DNA of 64,000 nucleotides, taken from Allopusillimonas ginsengisoli (GTDB lineage: Bacteria > Pseudomonadota > Gammaproteobacteria > Burkholderiales > Burkholderiaceae_B). The notes beneath the pieces are model-generated. The model saw only the letters and a program-made list of their open reading frames with translations, did no database searches and had not been told where the DNA came from. Both the position numbers and the translations under genes were made by a program. The DNA is taken from positions 1 to 64,000 of the forward strand of contig RAPG01000005.1 of the NCBI GenBank assembly GCA_005239165.1. Direction: 5' to 3'. Shown here piece by piece: positions 35,012 to 45,755 of the stretch; the stretch's first letter is position 1, and each line of letters opens with the position of its first letter.

Positions 35012-35598
35012 GCTTTATTGTGACAGAACCTATGTCTCGGCTATCAACTGAATAGGATTGGCGTCCCATCTTCGATGGGTCCCTGAGATGTGACGTTGCC
35101 AGCTCTTCGATCTGGCAGGCACTTCTAAATCCCCAAATTCGCTTTCGCTCATTTGTGGCCTTAAAAGTGCCACACAAGACGCACCCCTGACGGGGTGAGG
35201 AAGGATCTTATTTATCAAATGCTTGCAGGAAAACGGTCACGTGCACCGTCGTAGGACAGACAGAGCAACAAACTGGTGTAAGGCTATGATATGGCGGGGA
35301 GGGTTGAGGCCACGATCGTGGCCTTCTGGTGCGTAGACAGGGTGGCGACCATATGGCCCCAACACTATGACTACAAATCGACAGCTTTTCTTCTGCACTG
35401 TGACAGCATCAAAGCTGCATGAGCGCCACGCCATGATTGCAGATGGGCTGTGATGGGATTACAGGATCGCCGCAATAGATCCACTAGAGGGCTGCATCCT
35501 GGGACTGAGCGCGTTCCATCAATTCTTCTGGACAGATTCATTACGACGTATGGGCAGGAGGGATAACGTGTAGGCGGTCATCGAACACCTCCTTTTCC
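35012..35598. other. Gene-free interval of 587 bases between SRAP and merA
   Basis: No open frame here resembles a known protein. A perfect 18-base palindrome, AGGCCACGATCGTGGCCT, sits at 35307-35324, and CACCCC/GGGGTG forms a small hairpin near 35180-35195. It may mark the junction where the mer module joined the backbone; no transposon ends were recognised. Confidence 0.5.
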
Positions 35599-37574
<1,976 letters not shown>

Positions 37575-37586
37575 GAGGATTTCCTT

Positions 37587-37937
37587 TCAATAGAACAGCG
37601 GCAGGACGTAGGGGAAAACGAGGACCACCAGGACCAGGGTGGACATGATCCAGAAAATCACCTTGTAGGCTGTCCGAACTTGGGGTGCGGCGCAAACGTC
37701 GCCGGGCTTGCAGGCATGGGGCGGTCGGAAGATGCTGCGCCCGGCGAAGAACAGCGCGATGAGCGCTACGACGATGAAGATTGGCCGGTACGGCTCCAGC
37801 ACGGTCAGGTTGCCAATCCATGCGCCCGAGAAGCCGAGAGCGACCAAGACGAGCGGGCCGAGGCAGCACGTTGAGGCCAAGATGGTCGCGAGACCGCCAG
37901 CGGCCAACGCGCCGCGACCGTTCTTGGGTTCCGACAT
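37587..37937 (-). CDS. merT: Mercuric transport protein MerT
   Basis: A 116-residue, three-helix inner-membrane protein. The paired Cys in the first helix (ASTCCLGP) and the two cytoplasmic Cys in HACKPGDVC are the Hg(II) relay. The start was set at MSEPKNGRG behind GGAAGG; a longer frame would run through the operator. It is the first gene of the mer operon. Confidence 0.95.
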   Translation of the reverse strand: MSEPKNGRGALAAGGLATILASTCCLGPLVLVALGFSGAWIGNLTVLEPYRPIFIVVALIALFFAGRSIFRPPHACKPGDVCAAPQVRTAYKVIFWIMSTLVLVVLVFPYVLPLFY

Positions 37938-37972
37938 AAGGTTTTCCTTCCGAGTCTTCGCTTGATGCTGTA

Positions 37973-38003
37973 ATGTTACTTCCGTAGTCAACTACGGAGT
38001 CAA
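37973..38003 (-). promoter_or_regulatory. MerR-controlled mer operon promoter
   Basis: -35 TTGACT (38003-37998) and -10 TAACAT (37978-37973) with a 19-bp spacer. The spacer contains CCGTAG-TTGA-CTACGG, the dyad bound by MerR. It overlaps the region just before the divergent merR start. Confidence 0.9.
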
Positions 38004-38007
38004 GGCC

Positions 38008-38415
38008 GTGCAGAGCGCTCAAGAGAATCTAACCATTGGTGCCTTCGCCAAGGCAGCCGGGGTCAACGTAGAGACGATCCGCTTTTATCAACGCAAGGGT
38101 TTGCTGTCCCAGCCAGAGCGGCCTTATGGGAGGATCCGCCGCTACGGGCAGGCGGACGTGGCGCGGGTGACGTTCGTGAAATCAGCCCAGCGCTTAGGGT
38201 TCAGCCTGGATGAGGTTGGCCAGCTCCTGAAACTGGAGGATGGCACCCATTGCAGCGAGGCGGCCGAACTGGCCGCCCACCGGCTGGCCGATGTGCGCGC
38301 ACGCATGGCGGACCTTACGCGAATGGAAGCAGCGCTGTCGAAGTTAGTGAGCGAGTGCAGTGCGCACCACGGCAATATTTCCTGCCCGTTGATTGCAGCG
38401 TTGCACTGCTGCTAG
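38008..38415 (+). CDS. merR: Mercury-responsive regulator MerR
   Basis: A 135-residue regulator starting at GTG. The DNA-binding part reads [22 protein letters not shown]. The three Hg-binding Cys are in [15 protein letters not shown] and ISCPL. It represses merTPA and activates it by DNA untwisting when Hg(II) binds. Confidence 0.95.
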   Translation: MQSAQENLTIGAFAKAAGVNVETIRFYQRKGLLSQPERPYGRIRRYGQADVARVTFVKSAQRLGFSLDEVGQLLKLEDGTHCSEAAELAAHRLADVRARMADLTRMEAALSKLVSECSAHHGNISCPLIAALHCC

Positions 38416-38514
38416 GTCAAAGCTGTCGCGCGCCTTAGCGTACGATTTTTTTTCGATTTCTGAGGCGCCTCCAGATAGGGCACAGGTGCCTGAACTGATG
38501 GGCGATCTTGGAAA

Positions 38515-41412
38515 TTATGCAATGTCCAACTCGGATTCCGCTTTCAGGGGCGCTGTGCCAAGCTCGTTCTTTCCAGGCTCCAACTCATGTGCCGCCATCT
38601 GCTGCAGGTCATGAGCTAAGCCTTTATATGTCAGGCGATCCACGCGTTGGGGCAGCTTGGACGCATCATCTGTAAATGCCACAATTTCGTGCCGCTCACG
38701 AGAAATGCTGACATAGTAGGTGTCCTGGGCGGTCGTGCGGCTGAAACTTTCAGCGTTGTAAAGCACCCGGTCGCAGGTCAAACCCTGGGCGCTATGCGCG
38801 GTGGTGGTGTACGCATAGTTCATGTGTAGCGGTCGATCTGTTGATAGCTGCACGCGGCGACCGTTGGTTTCGATGGTGACGCTGCTTGCATCAATCGCCG
38901 CGACCTTCGCCAATTGGCCGTTGACTAGGTCGTTCTGGGCATCGTTGCGTGTGATGCGGACATGGTCGCCCACAGACAGCTCTGCCCGGCTCAGGTGGTA
39001 GACCGATAGCTTGGACATGGTTTTCGGGATGATCTCTATGGGTTCGGCATGGGTTGGGCTGGGCTTGAGCGGTTCCACGGTGATGCGGTCATGGCGCGTG
39101 CTGCTGGTGACGCTGTACAGCTCGCCGCGTTTCAGACCGCACTGGTAATCCCGTTCCGGAACGACAATGTCGCCAACGGTGTAATACCGGGCGACACTGC
39201 GCTCTGCGCGAGTGGTGTCATGACGAGCAAGCAACTGGCATTGATGGCCTCTGCCTTCCAGCCCGAGTAGCGCATGGATCCGTGCATTGATGGCTTCCCG
39301 GGACGCATTGGTCCCTGTCACCACGATGGTGCCTGCTTGTTCTGCGGCTGAAAGCTGCGTATAGGTCTGGGCAATTGCTTCATACCGGGAGGAACTGTCT
39401 CGGGTTTTTCGACCATGCTCGTCAATAGTGAACTGATCCGGGATGGTGAGCACACGATTCAAAAGCGGCAGAGATCGGCTTGCCTGACCACCGGCAGCCA
39501 GTTGCACCGCTTGGCGTAGCCGTTCGCAGCGTTGCCGCTGGATGTCTGCCATTAATACGGTTTTCATGCCATTTTCCTGCAGCATGGCAAAGGCGCGGCC
39601 AGCCTCGATGGCCTTGGTCTGGGCGGTGTCGCCCAGCAATATGACTTTGGCGCCGGTCGGCTGAATAAGTGCCAGTAGTTTGTCCATCTGCCGCAGGGGC
39701 ACGACGCCGGCTTCATCAATCACCACGACCGTTTTTTGCCCTAGGGTGTCGGTGAAGGGGCGTTTGTCAGAGGCAGACAGGACCGATGCAATCGTGCTGG
39801 CTGGTATGCCATCTTCGCGCAGATTTCGAACCATGTTCCCGTAGGGGGCCAGGGCCGCCATGGTGTGCCCTTGGTGATGTAGGATCACTTGGGCGCTTTG
39901 CAGGGCGAAGGATTTTCCGGTGCCCGCTAGCCCCTGAATCCCGGCAATTTGATCGGAGCCGGTTGCGATCAACATGACGGCTTCGCGCTGTCCTGGTGTG
40001 AGGCGTGTGTCTAGGCTGCTTTCTGCTTTGGTGGCGTCAATCGTGGCGTGCCAGGCACTGCGTCCAGCTTGTTCGGCGGCCAGTATTCTGGATTCTGCCT
40101 CAAAGGCCTTCCGGGTCGCATAGCGTGGGCTTTCCATCAACAGGCGTCCTTCGCCAATGGCCTGATCAACGAGTTGCAGAGCGGTTTCCTGGGGTAGGCC
40201 GCGCAGGCGTACGACCTCTGTGGCCCAGCCTTCGCGCGTCATGGGAAAGGCCTGCATGTCCTGCGTGCTGCGGTAGTGGGGCGCCTCTCGGATCAGTGCG
40301 CCGAACTTCACACGGCCCTGGATCGCTGCCTGAATGGCTGTAATGTCCGTATGGCCGCCGGCATGGCGAACGGCGTTTTGCAGTAAATCCGCCAGAGGCA
40401 TGACGGATTCCCTTTCGGCCAGATGTTGGATCGACCAGTTCAGTGAGGCTTGAGCCACCAAATCGGATCGATGCTCCAATTCCTGTGTCGGCTGGATATC
40501 CGCTTGTTGGTTGGCATGGTCAAACTGCATCCCGATAGCTGTAGCGGCGTCACGCCATTGCCGATACAGTTCCGTTCGATTGAGTTCCTGTGTCTTCGCC
40601 TGGCGGTGGGCTAGAGTGATGCCTTGACGTAGGGCGTGAGGGGCGGCTTCACGACTGGTGCCGCGTGCAGATAGTTCAGCCGTGATGCCGGCGCTGCGTT
40701 TACTGAAAAACTCGATCTGCTCACGGCTGATATGGGCGAGTTCGATATGGCTTTTTTCATGGCGAACCGCGTACCCCAGCGCACGGACATTGCGTTCCAG
40801 TTCCGCCTGGTAGATTGAGTCCGTCACGCGCAGCAGCTTGAAGATTTCTTCATTGGACAACGCTACCCAACTGCCGTCGACCCGCTGAGTCAAATTCATC
40901 AGTAGGGCGTGAATGTGCAGATGAGGATCGGGGGCAGCGCCTTCGGTGGGACGTGCGGTTTCGTGGCGGAACTTGGCAATAATGAGATTGCCTGTGTGTT
41001 CTACCCTTGACTTGCCGTTTTCCTTGCGACGGCCCATGGTTAGGTGCTGTTCGGCATAGACGAGAGCCGAGGCGACCGCTTTATCGTTGGCGTGAATCAG
41101 GCGTTCGTCGCCACCGATCAAGGCCTGCAGGGTGATGCTTTTAGGTGCGCCGAAGGTCAGATCGAGGGCGGCGCGAGCTTTGGCATCTTTGCGGATTGAC
41201 CGGCCGGCTGCGACGCCACGGCCAAAATCGCCCTGCAGCATGGCTTTGAAGCGTTGAGGGTCGATTTCACCGATGGCCCCCAGACGTCGAGCGCCTTCGC
41301 CTTGCCACGTGGCGGCGTTGCCGTCACGGCTGTAGTAATCATCGGCTTGATCGGCGTAGTAGTGGGTTGCAAGGGACGCGCGGGCGCGATAGATCTGGCT
41401 GTGCGAGATCAT
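38515..41412 (-). CDS. traI: MOBF conjugative relaxase-helicase TraI (TrwC-like)
   Basis: A 965-residue protein that nicks oriT and unwinds the transferred strand. From the start MISHSQIY, tyrosines fall at 18-19 and 26-27 (THYYADQADDYY), matching the Tyr18/Tyr26 pair of R388 TrwC. The metal His triad is in PDPHLHIHALL. The helicase half has Walker A (GLAGTGKSFAL) and Walker B (VVVIDEAG), and an SF1 C-terminal motif (YAYTTTAHSAQG). Tra genes upstream run in the same direction. The relaxase class is firm; its target nic site was not identified. Confidence 0.94.
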   Translation of the reverse strand: MISHSQIYRARASLATHYYADQADDYYSRDGNAATWQGEGARRLGAIGEIDPQRFKAMLQGDFGRGVAAGRSIRKDAKARAALDLTFGAPKSITLQALIGGDERLIHANDKAVASALVYAEQHLTMGRRKENGKSRVEHTGNLIIAKFRHETARPTEGAAPDPHLHIHALLMNLTQRVDGSWVALSNEEIFKLLRVTDSIYQAELERNVRALGYAVRHEKSHIELAHISREQIEFFSKRSAGITAELSARGTSREAAPHALRQGITLAHRQAKTQELNRTELYRQWRDAATAIGMQFDHANQQADIQPTQELEHRSDLVAQASLNWSIQHLAERESVMPLADLLQNAVRHAGGHTDITAIQAAIQGRVKFGALIREAPHYRSTQDMQAFPMTREGWATEVVRLRGLPQETALQLVDQAIGEGRLLMESPRYATRKAFEAESRILAAEQAGRSAWHATIDATKAESSLDTRLTPGQREAVMLIATGSDQIAGIQGLAGTGKSFALQSAQVILHHQGHTMAALAPYGNMVRNLREDGIPASTIASVLSASDKRPFTDTLGQKTVVVIDEAGVVPLRQMDKLLALIQPTGAKVILLGDTAQTKAIEAGRAFAMLQENGMKTVLMADIQRQRCERLRQAVQLAAGGQASRSLPLLNRVLTIPDQFTIDEHGRKTRDSSSRYEAIAQTYTQLSAAEQAGTIVVTGTNASREAINARIHALLGLEGRGHQCQLLARHDTTRAERSVARYYTVGDIVVPERDYQCGLKRGELYSVTSSTRHDRITVEPLKPSPTHAEPIEIIPKTMSKLSVYHLSRAELSVGDHVRITRNDAQNDLVNGQLAKVAAIDASSVTIETNGRRVQLSTDRPLHMNYAYTTTAHSAQGLTCDRVLYNAESFSRTTAQDTYYVSISRERHEIVAFTDDASKLPQRVDRLTYKGLAHDLQQMAAHELEPGKNELGTAPLKAESELDIA

Positions 41413-41427
41413 GTGAGCTCCAGGCAA

Positions 41428-41566
41428 GGGTGGTGGCGAGAAATTGGCCAGCAGGGCACTAACCCTTACCAGTGCTAGCTCTTGAAGGTAAGGAGGAAGG
41501 GTTTACACAAGTTTATCCACAGATTATGTGGATAAGTGACGGGGCAACTAATCGTGATCGATTAGT
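41428..41566. other. Candidate transfer origin (oriT) or regulatory region between traI and traD
   Basis: The 139 bases contain three nested or adjacent inverted repeats: AACCCTTACC...GGTAAGG with outer AACCCTT/AAGGGTT (41459-41502), TTATCCAC/GTGGATAA (41512-41533) and TAATCG/CGATTA (41550-41565). Dense inverted repeats beside the relaxase gene fit oriT, but a nic consensus was not recognised and the TTATCCACA-like arms could bind DnaA. Confidence 0.38.
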
Positions 41567-43213
41567 CTAACCATTAGATGGTGCTGTTGTGGAAGTAGCA
41601 GCATTCAGCACTCTTCCCGACTCTTGAAACGCCATCGCAGTCGCCCCAAACTCCCTGAACGGCAAACTCACCCTCGCAATCGGAAAATCCCTCGCCAAGG
41701 CCACATACCCGCCCAGCGCTGGCAGCGCTTGTATCTGTGCCGCCGCCACCACATCTTCTGTCGTCCGATCCATGTTGTCCGACGTATTCCGATGATCCAC
41801 ACTGCGACTGATGCTGTACTTAGGCCGTTCGACCTCGTGCTTTCCGAGGCTCTCACTCATATCCTTTGCCGTTTGCGGGTCGGTACGGGAGCCGCCCAGC
41901 ACAGCCAGGTTGCGAAAGCTCGCCCGGATAGTGGTGGACATGGTGCGCCCGTAGATATGTTCCAACTGCGACGTACTCTGCAAACCCGCCACAATACGCA
42001 GGCCATTTTTCCGACCCTTGGTCAGGCCCGCTTCCAGTGACGGCAGGGCTTCCAGGCTAGCCAGCTCATCAATGAACAACCACCAGCGTCGGTGGGTGCC
42101 TTCAGGCATGGATAAGATGGACGTAATGAACACGTCAGCCCATGACGACACCAGCGGCTTCATGGAACTCATCATGTCTTCGCGCCAGTTGATGTACAGG
42201 TTTCCACCATCGGGCTTGGCCAGCCAGTCCCGGATGGAGAACCGCCCGGGCTTCATGCCAGTGTGCTCGGACAGCTTGTTTGACAGCACGAAGCGGGCGG
42301 AAGACAGCGCTTTGCTGGCTTCGCTGGAGCCAACAAAAAGGGATTCGGCCAGGGTGCCTTCCAGGAATTGCTTCAAGACCTTGGGGTCTTCGATGGTGCA
42401 TAGGCGGAATAGATCCATCACGCTAGCCTCCGCGCCCTGCAACTGATGGAGTTTCTTGGCCGTCTCGCGTAGCAGCAGGCGGCCGAAGTCGTTCCATTCT
42501 TCAGCGTTTTTGTCCTGGCTCATGGGAACCATGGAATGGGCCAACCGCTTCCAGTCATAGTCGGCACGGACTTCATTGAAGAACGACCAGCCCTGGCTGC
42601 GGGCATCGTAGGGATTCAGAATCACATCGTTGGGTTGCCAGAGCTTGCTGAGCAGGTCCCCATTGGGGTCGATCACGATCATGCGATCGTTGCGCTCTGG
42701 AGTTTGGCCGAACAAACGGTTGTTCATGTCGTTCTGTGAGCGCTTGAGTACCGAAGCGGCCATGTTGCGCAACAACACCGATTTACCGGAGCCCGTGGCA
42801 CCGCTGATGAGCAAATGCAGGTTCTCGTTGGCGGTCGGCATGGGGATGCCGCCCACGTCGATTTGTTGTTTGCCGACTTCTTGGCACTGGCGAGCCAGGC
42901 TTTTTGCCGAGGTGGTGCGTGTGCCACGTACAAAGCGTTTGTAGGCAGCACCCTCAAACCCTTCGGTTCTAGCGGTGCGCCCGATAAGCAGGATAAGCAC
43001 CAAGGCGAGGACCAAACCTATGCCCAGTGCGCCGTAGAGCACTGGGTACTGCGGCGTTAGCATCACAAAATGCCAGAACGTTTTGGCGTTCCAGTCCCGC
43101 CAGCGCATATGGCTGCCCCAGGTGGCGGCAGCCATCCAGGCACCAGTCGGCAAGAGCGCCAAAGAAAAGGCGGCAATGCGCCGCCGGGTAATGGGTGAAA
43201 TCAAGGTGGACAT
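41567..43213 (-). CDS. traD: Type IV coupling protein TraD (TrwB-like)
   Basis: A 548-residue hexameric ATPase that links the relaxosome to the secretion channel. Two N-terminal helices (about 10-30 and 55-78) anchor it in the inner membrane. Walker A is LISGATGSGKSVLL and Walker B is WWLFIDELASLEALP. A TrwB-type all-alpha region and a C-terminal tail follow. It is encoded 139 bases upstream of traI. Confidence 0.93.
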   Translation of the reverse strand: MSTLISPITRRRIAAFSLALLPTGAWMAAATWGSHMRWRDWNAKTFWHFVMLTPQYPVLYGALGIGLVLALVLILLIGRTARTEGFEGAAYKRFVRGTRTTSAKSLARQCQEVGKQQIDVGGIPMPTANENLHLLISGATGSGKSVLLRNMAASVLKRSQNDMNNRLFGQTPERNDRMIVIDPNGDLLSKLWQPNDVILNPYDARSQGWSFFNEVRADYDWKRLAHSMVPMSQDKNAEEWNDFGRLLLRETAKKLHQLQGAEASVMDLFRLCTIEDPKVLKQFLEGTLAESLFVGSSEASKALSSARFVLSNKLSEHTGMKPGRFSIRDWLAKPDGGNLYINWREDMMSSMKPLVSSWADVFITSILSMPEGTHRRWWLFIDELASLEALPSLEAGLTKGRKNGLRIVAGLQSTSQLEHIYGRTMSTTIRASFRNLAVLGGSRTDPQTAKDMSESLGKHEVERPKYSISRSVDHRNTSDNMDRTTEDVVAAAQIQALPALGGYVALARDFPIARVSLPFREFGATAMAFQESGRVLNAATSTTAPSNG

Positions 43214-43225
43214 AAGTACCGGTCC

Positions 43226-43660
43226 TCAAGAGATCAAAATCTGACCCAGGGCCAGGCCTGCCAGCAAGCCACCCAGAATGCCTGCTATACCGCCTACGAC
43301 CAGGGCGATGATTGCCATACGTCGTGCGGATTGGTGGGCGATGCTGGCGTACTGCGCGGCATCCCGGGCCAATTGATCCAGCCGGCTGCCGGTGTCATCC
43401 AGCATGGTCTGGATGGCGTGTTGAGCCTGCTGATTGATGGGTTTGGCTGCCGTTTCCATCGTGGCGGTCAGATGGCGGCTGAGTTGTTCAGGCAAGACTT
43501 GCTGCGCTTCGCCCATGGATTGCATCTGCTTTTGCACTGCATCCAGGCTTTGGGTGGCGCTTTCTAGTCTGTTCACCAGGCCAGCGACTTCACCCAATAC
43601 TTCGTGGTACAGCAAATCCAGCTTGGTACGAGCGCCACTGACATTCGAGTGTGATTCCAT
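43226..43660 (-). CDS. Coiled-coil protein with C-terminal membrane helix, unknown
   Basis: The product has 144 residues, mostly a long helix rich in Gln, Leu and Ala (about 10-110), ending in a transmembrane segment (MAIIALVVGGIAGILGGLLAG). It lies between StbB and traD and ends 12 bases before traD starts. I recognise no family. Position suggests an accessory of the relaxosome or coupling protein. Confidence 0.75.
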   Translation of the reverse strand: MESHSNVSGARTKLDLLYHEVLGEVAGLVNRLESATQSLDAVQKQMQSMGEAQQVLPEQLSRHLTATMETAAKPINQQAQHAIQTMLDDTGSRLDQLARDAAQYASIAHQSARRMAIIALVVGGIAGILGGLLAGLALGQILIS

Positions 43661-43670
43661 GGTGGCCAGC

Positions 43671-44378
43671 TCAGGAAAACAGCGCGGTAAAAGCCGCGTT
43701 CATTTGCCTGTCCACCGGTTTGGCCAGGGCGCGCAGGGCGTGCCGGTTGCTCAGTTGTGAAATTCGGAAGTGGTCATCAGGTTCGGCAGCGCGAAGTAGG
43801 GCGCGATAGTCGGTCTGATCAGCCAGTACATCGGCAATTGTGGTGCGTTGGTCGGCCAGCAACTCGAAGACTTCGTTTTCGTAAATGGCAGCCTGGGGGT
43901 TGGCCTGCACTTCGCCTGTTTTGGCGGCATAGGCCAGGATGGAGGGGAATTCATCCTGCACGCTGCTATCGACACGATTGAAAAGTATCCGTACCCGCTC
44001 TGGGTCAACACCCAGTTCTGCCAGGGCAGCCACCGTCTTGATGGTTTCGCGCTGGGCCTTGCCGGTATTGATCACAGGCAGTACAAAATAGTTCATTTCC
44101 TCGTGTGCACCTTCGTAGCGCATCATATGCGTCAGAAAGTCCTCGATATTGCTGGCACCCACATCGACGATCGCATCTTCGCGGGTGAGTAGCTCGCGAA
44201 ACAATCGGCCAAAGTGTTCGCCGCGTAGCTGATCGACATTCAGGCCCAGGTCAGCGCCCGTTTCGTTGGTGGATTCCACTGCAAAAATCTGGGCACCGTT
44301 CATGCGTGGTGCCAGAAGGTGAGAGGCAGCGACTGTCTTGCCAACAGAGCCGGTGTAGTTCAGGACGGCGACTTTCAT
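43671..44378 (-). CDS. stbB: StbB-like P-loop ATPase (plasmid stability/positioning)
   Basis: A 235-residue protein of the ParA/MinD-related class with a deviant Walker A, YTGSVGKTVAASHLL, and NYFVLPVINTGKAQRET. It resembles StbB of IncW-type plasmids, which influences plasmid location and conjugation. It overlaps the upstream gene by four bases, so the pair is probably coupled like stbB with a partner. Gene symbol by resemblance. Confidence 0.78.
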   Translation of the reverse strand: MKVAVLNYTGSVGKTVAASHLLAPRMNGAQIFAVESTNETGADLGLNVDQLRGEHFGRLFRELLTREDAIVDVGASNIEDFLTHMMRYEGAHEEMNYFVLPVINTGKAQRETIKTVAALAELGVDPERVRILFNRVDSSVQDEFPSILAYAAKTGEVQANPQAAIYENEVFELLADQRTTIADVLADQTDYRALLRAAEPDDHFRISQLSNRHALRALAKPVDRQMNAAFTALFS

Positions 44379-44812
44379 GGTTTATTCCTTTTCATGGGGT
44401 TGTTTTCACTAGATTGGGTACGGCTGGCCAAGCCTTCACGTCGCAAGGCCTCCAGGTCTATCTGCATGTCGCGAATCTTGCGTAGATCGCCGGGTGTTTG
44501 GATGTTGTGTGGTCGGCCTTGAATAGCATCAAGTGCCGCAGGAGGTGAGGCCGGTTTCACCGTAGAAGCCGAAGGATTGGCTGCGGATCGCTGGGCTTTA
44601 CGCCAGCGATACAGCGTGATGGCGAAGGTGCTGCGTTGCACGGTCAGACCTGCAGCGGCCAAATCCTCCAGTACGGCGGCGTGTGGCACACCTGCAGCAA
44701 ACTCGGCTTCGATCATTGGAAACAGCGCGCGTAGTTGGGCTGAAAGGCTGATGCGTGGGTCGAGGGCAGAAAGTACGGCCCGATAGCGTGACACGGGTTG
44801 GGGTGAGTACAT
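44375..44812 (-). CDS. Putative DNA-binding accessory protein, TraK/StbC-like position
   Basis: A 145-residue, mostly helical protein. The first half has a fold like small plasmid regulators (LRALFPMIEAEFAAGVPHAAVLEDLAAAG, then TFAITLYRWRKAQR), where the second part looks like a recognition helix region. The C-terminus is polar and probably disordered. It overlaps stbB by four bases. I cannot name the family with confidence. Confidence 0.68.
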   Translation of the reverse strand: MYSPQPVSRYRAVLSALDPRISLSAQLRALFPMIEAEFAAGVPHAAVLEDLAAAGLTVQRSTFAITLYRWRKAQRSAANPSASTVKPASPPAALDAIQGRPHNIQTPGDLRKIRDMQIDLEALRREGLASRTQSSENNPMKRNKP

Positions 44813-44846
44813 AGGTTTCCAGGAGTTGGGTTGAAGACAGTGCCGC

Positions 44847-45305
44847 TTAGTGCGACAGCTCAGGAAAGACCTCGGTCTGCTTGCCTTCCAGCCAGGCGCA
44901 GCCGACGGCCAGGGCTTCGTCGTAGGCAGATTGTTCGTCTGCGAACTGGACCGACCTGCCACGTGCGGAGAAACGTCCGCCGCCGACTTCCTGACCGTCG
45001 CTCAGTAGGCGTAGGGTGTAGCCGCCGGAGTCGGAGTGGTGAGGGATGATCTCGAATGAAAACCGAAGTCGGGCGTGAGTCACTTCGGTGTGAAATTGCC
45101 GGGCGACTTCGGAGAGGCGGGCAGCCCATTCCGGACCGATTCGATCCAGGGCTTGGGCGATGCTGTAGCCACGCTCGCGCAGCCAGTCGCTGCGATCCAG
45201 CACCAGGGCGGCAGTGAGCGCTTCGCCCAGGCCCATGGTGCCAATGCCGTAGTGGGCGGCTTGTTGCACGATGTGCAATATCCGGGTGTCGATGGTCGAG
45301 TGCAT
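44847..45305 (-). CDS. Hypothetical protein next to the replication origin
   Basis: The product has 152 residues. No signal peptide or membrane segment; a mixed helix/strand composition (EVTHARLRFSFEIIPHHSD, TLRLLSDGQEVGGGRF). AGGAG lies upstream of the ATG at 45305. It is the first gene after the iteron region on the tra-gene side. No family recognised. Confidence 0.65.
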   Translation of the reverse strand: MHSTIDTRILHIVQQAAHYGIGTMGLGEALTAALVLDRSDWLRERGYSIAQALDRIGPEWAARLSEVARQFHTEVTHARLRFSFEIIPHHSDSGGYTLRLLSDGQEVGGGRFSARGRSVQFADEQSAYDEALAVGCAWLEGKQTEVFPELSH

Positions 45306-45485
45306 GAGGACTCCTTTGCCCAGCAGCTTGAAGGGCAGTGATGGGGGATGAGGGTGAGGTGTGTCCGAAAGGGCGGATGTGGTCAATTGCAGACCGATGC
45401 AGCCGCGATGCGGCTGCTCAGCGTGGCAATTCAAAACGGCCTGGATTATGCAGGCAAGGTGTTGCGATCAGGTGGAGCGGGAGTT

Positions 45486-45750
45486 GGACTTATCCACAGG
45501 ACTTGCTGGTAGTAATAAGGTAGAAATAAGGTAGAAGGCGTTCTGATGGCTGGAAAGCGCCTGTTCATGCAGGTTTCAAAAAATGATGCGCGATGTTATG
45601 ACGATAAAGCGCGATGCTATGACGAAAAGCCGCGATCTTATGACGATGCAGGCGCGATGCTATGACGACGGTACAAACCACTTATCCACAGCCTGAAAAA
45701 GGCCTTTGAATCGGCTGTTTTTGGAGTCAGGCGCGATGTTATGACGATGG
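45486..45750. other. oriV: Iteron-type origin of replication (oriV)
   Basis: Four tandem copies of a 17-mer close to GCGCGATGTTATGACGA start at 45588, 45609, 45630 and 45652, giving a 21-22 bp period, one helical face. A fifth copy is at 45731-45747. Two consensus DnaA boxes TTATCCACA flank the array (45490-45498 and 45682-45690), and a short repeat ATAAGGTAGAA occurs twice near 45513-45535. The initiator gene is adjacent at 45756. Confidence 0.9.
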
Positions 45751-45755
45751 AGAGT

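Noticed and set aside
35307..35324. Perfect 18-base palindrome as a terminator for merA.
   Set aside because: It lies almost 300 bases past merA with no T-run on either strand; function left open.
41512..41533. TTATCCAC/GTGGATAA palindrome as a second replication origin.
   Set aside because: Only a pair of inverted DnaA-like sites with no iterons or initiator beside it; kept as part of the oriT candidate.
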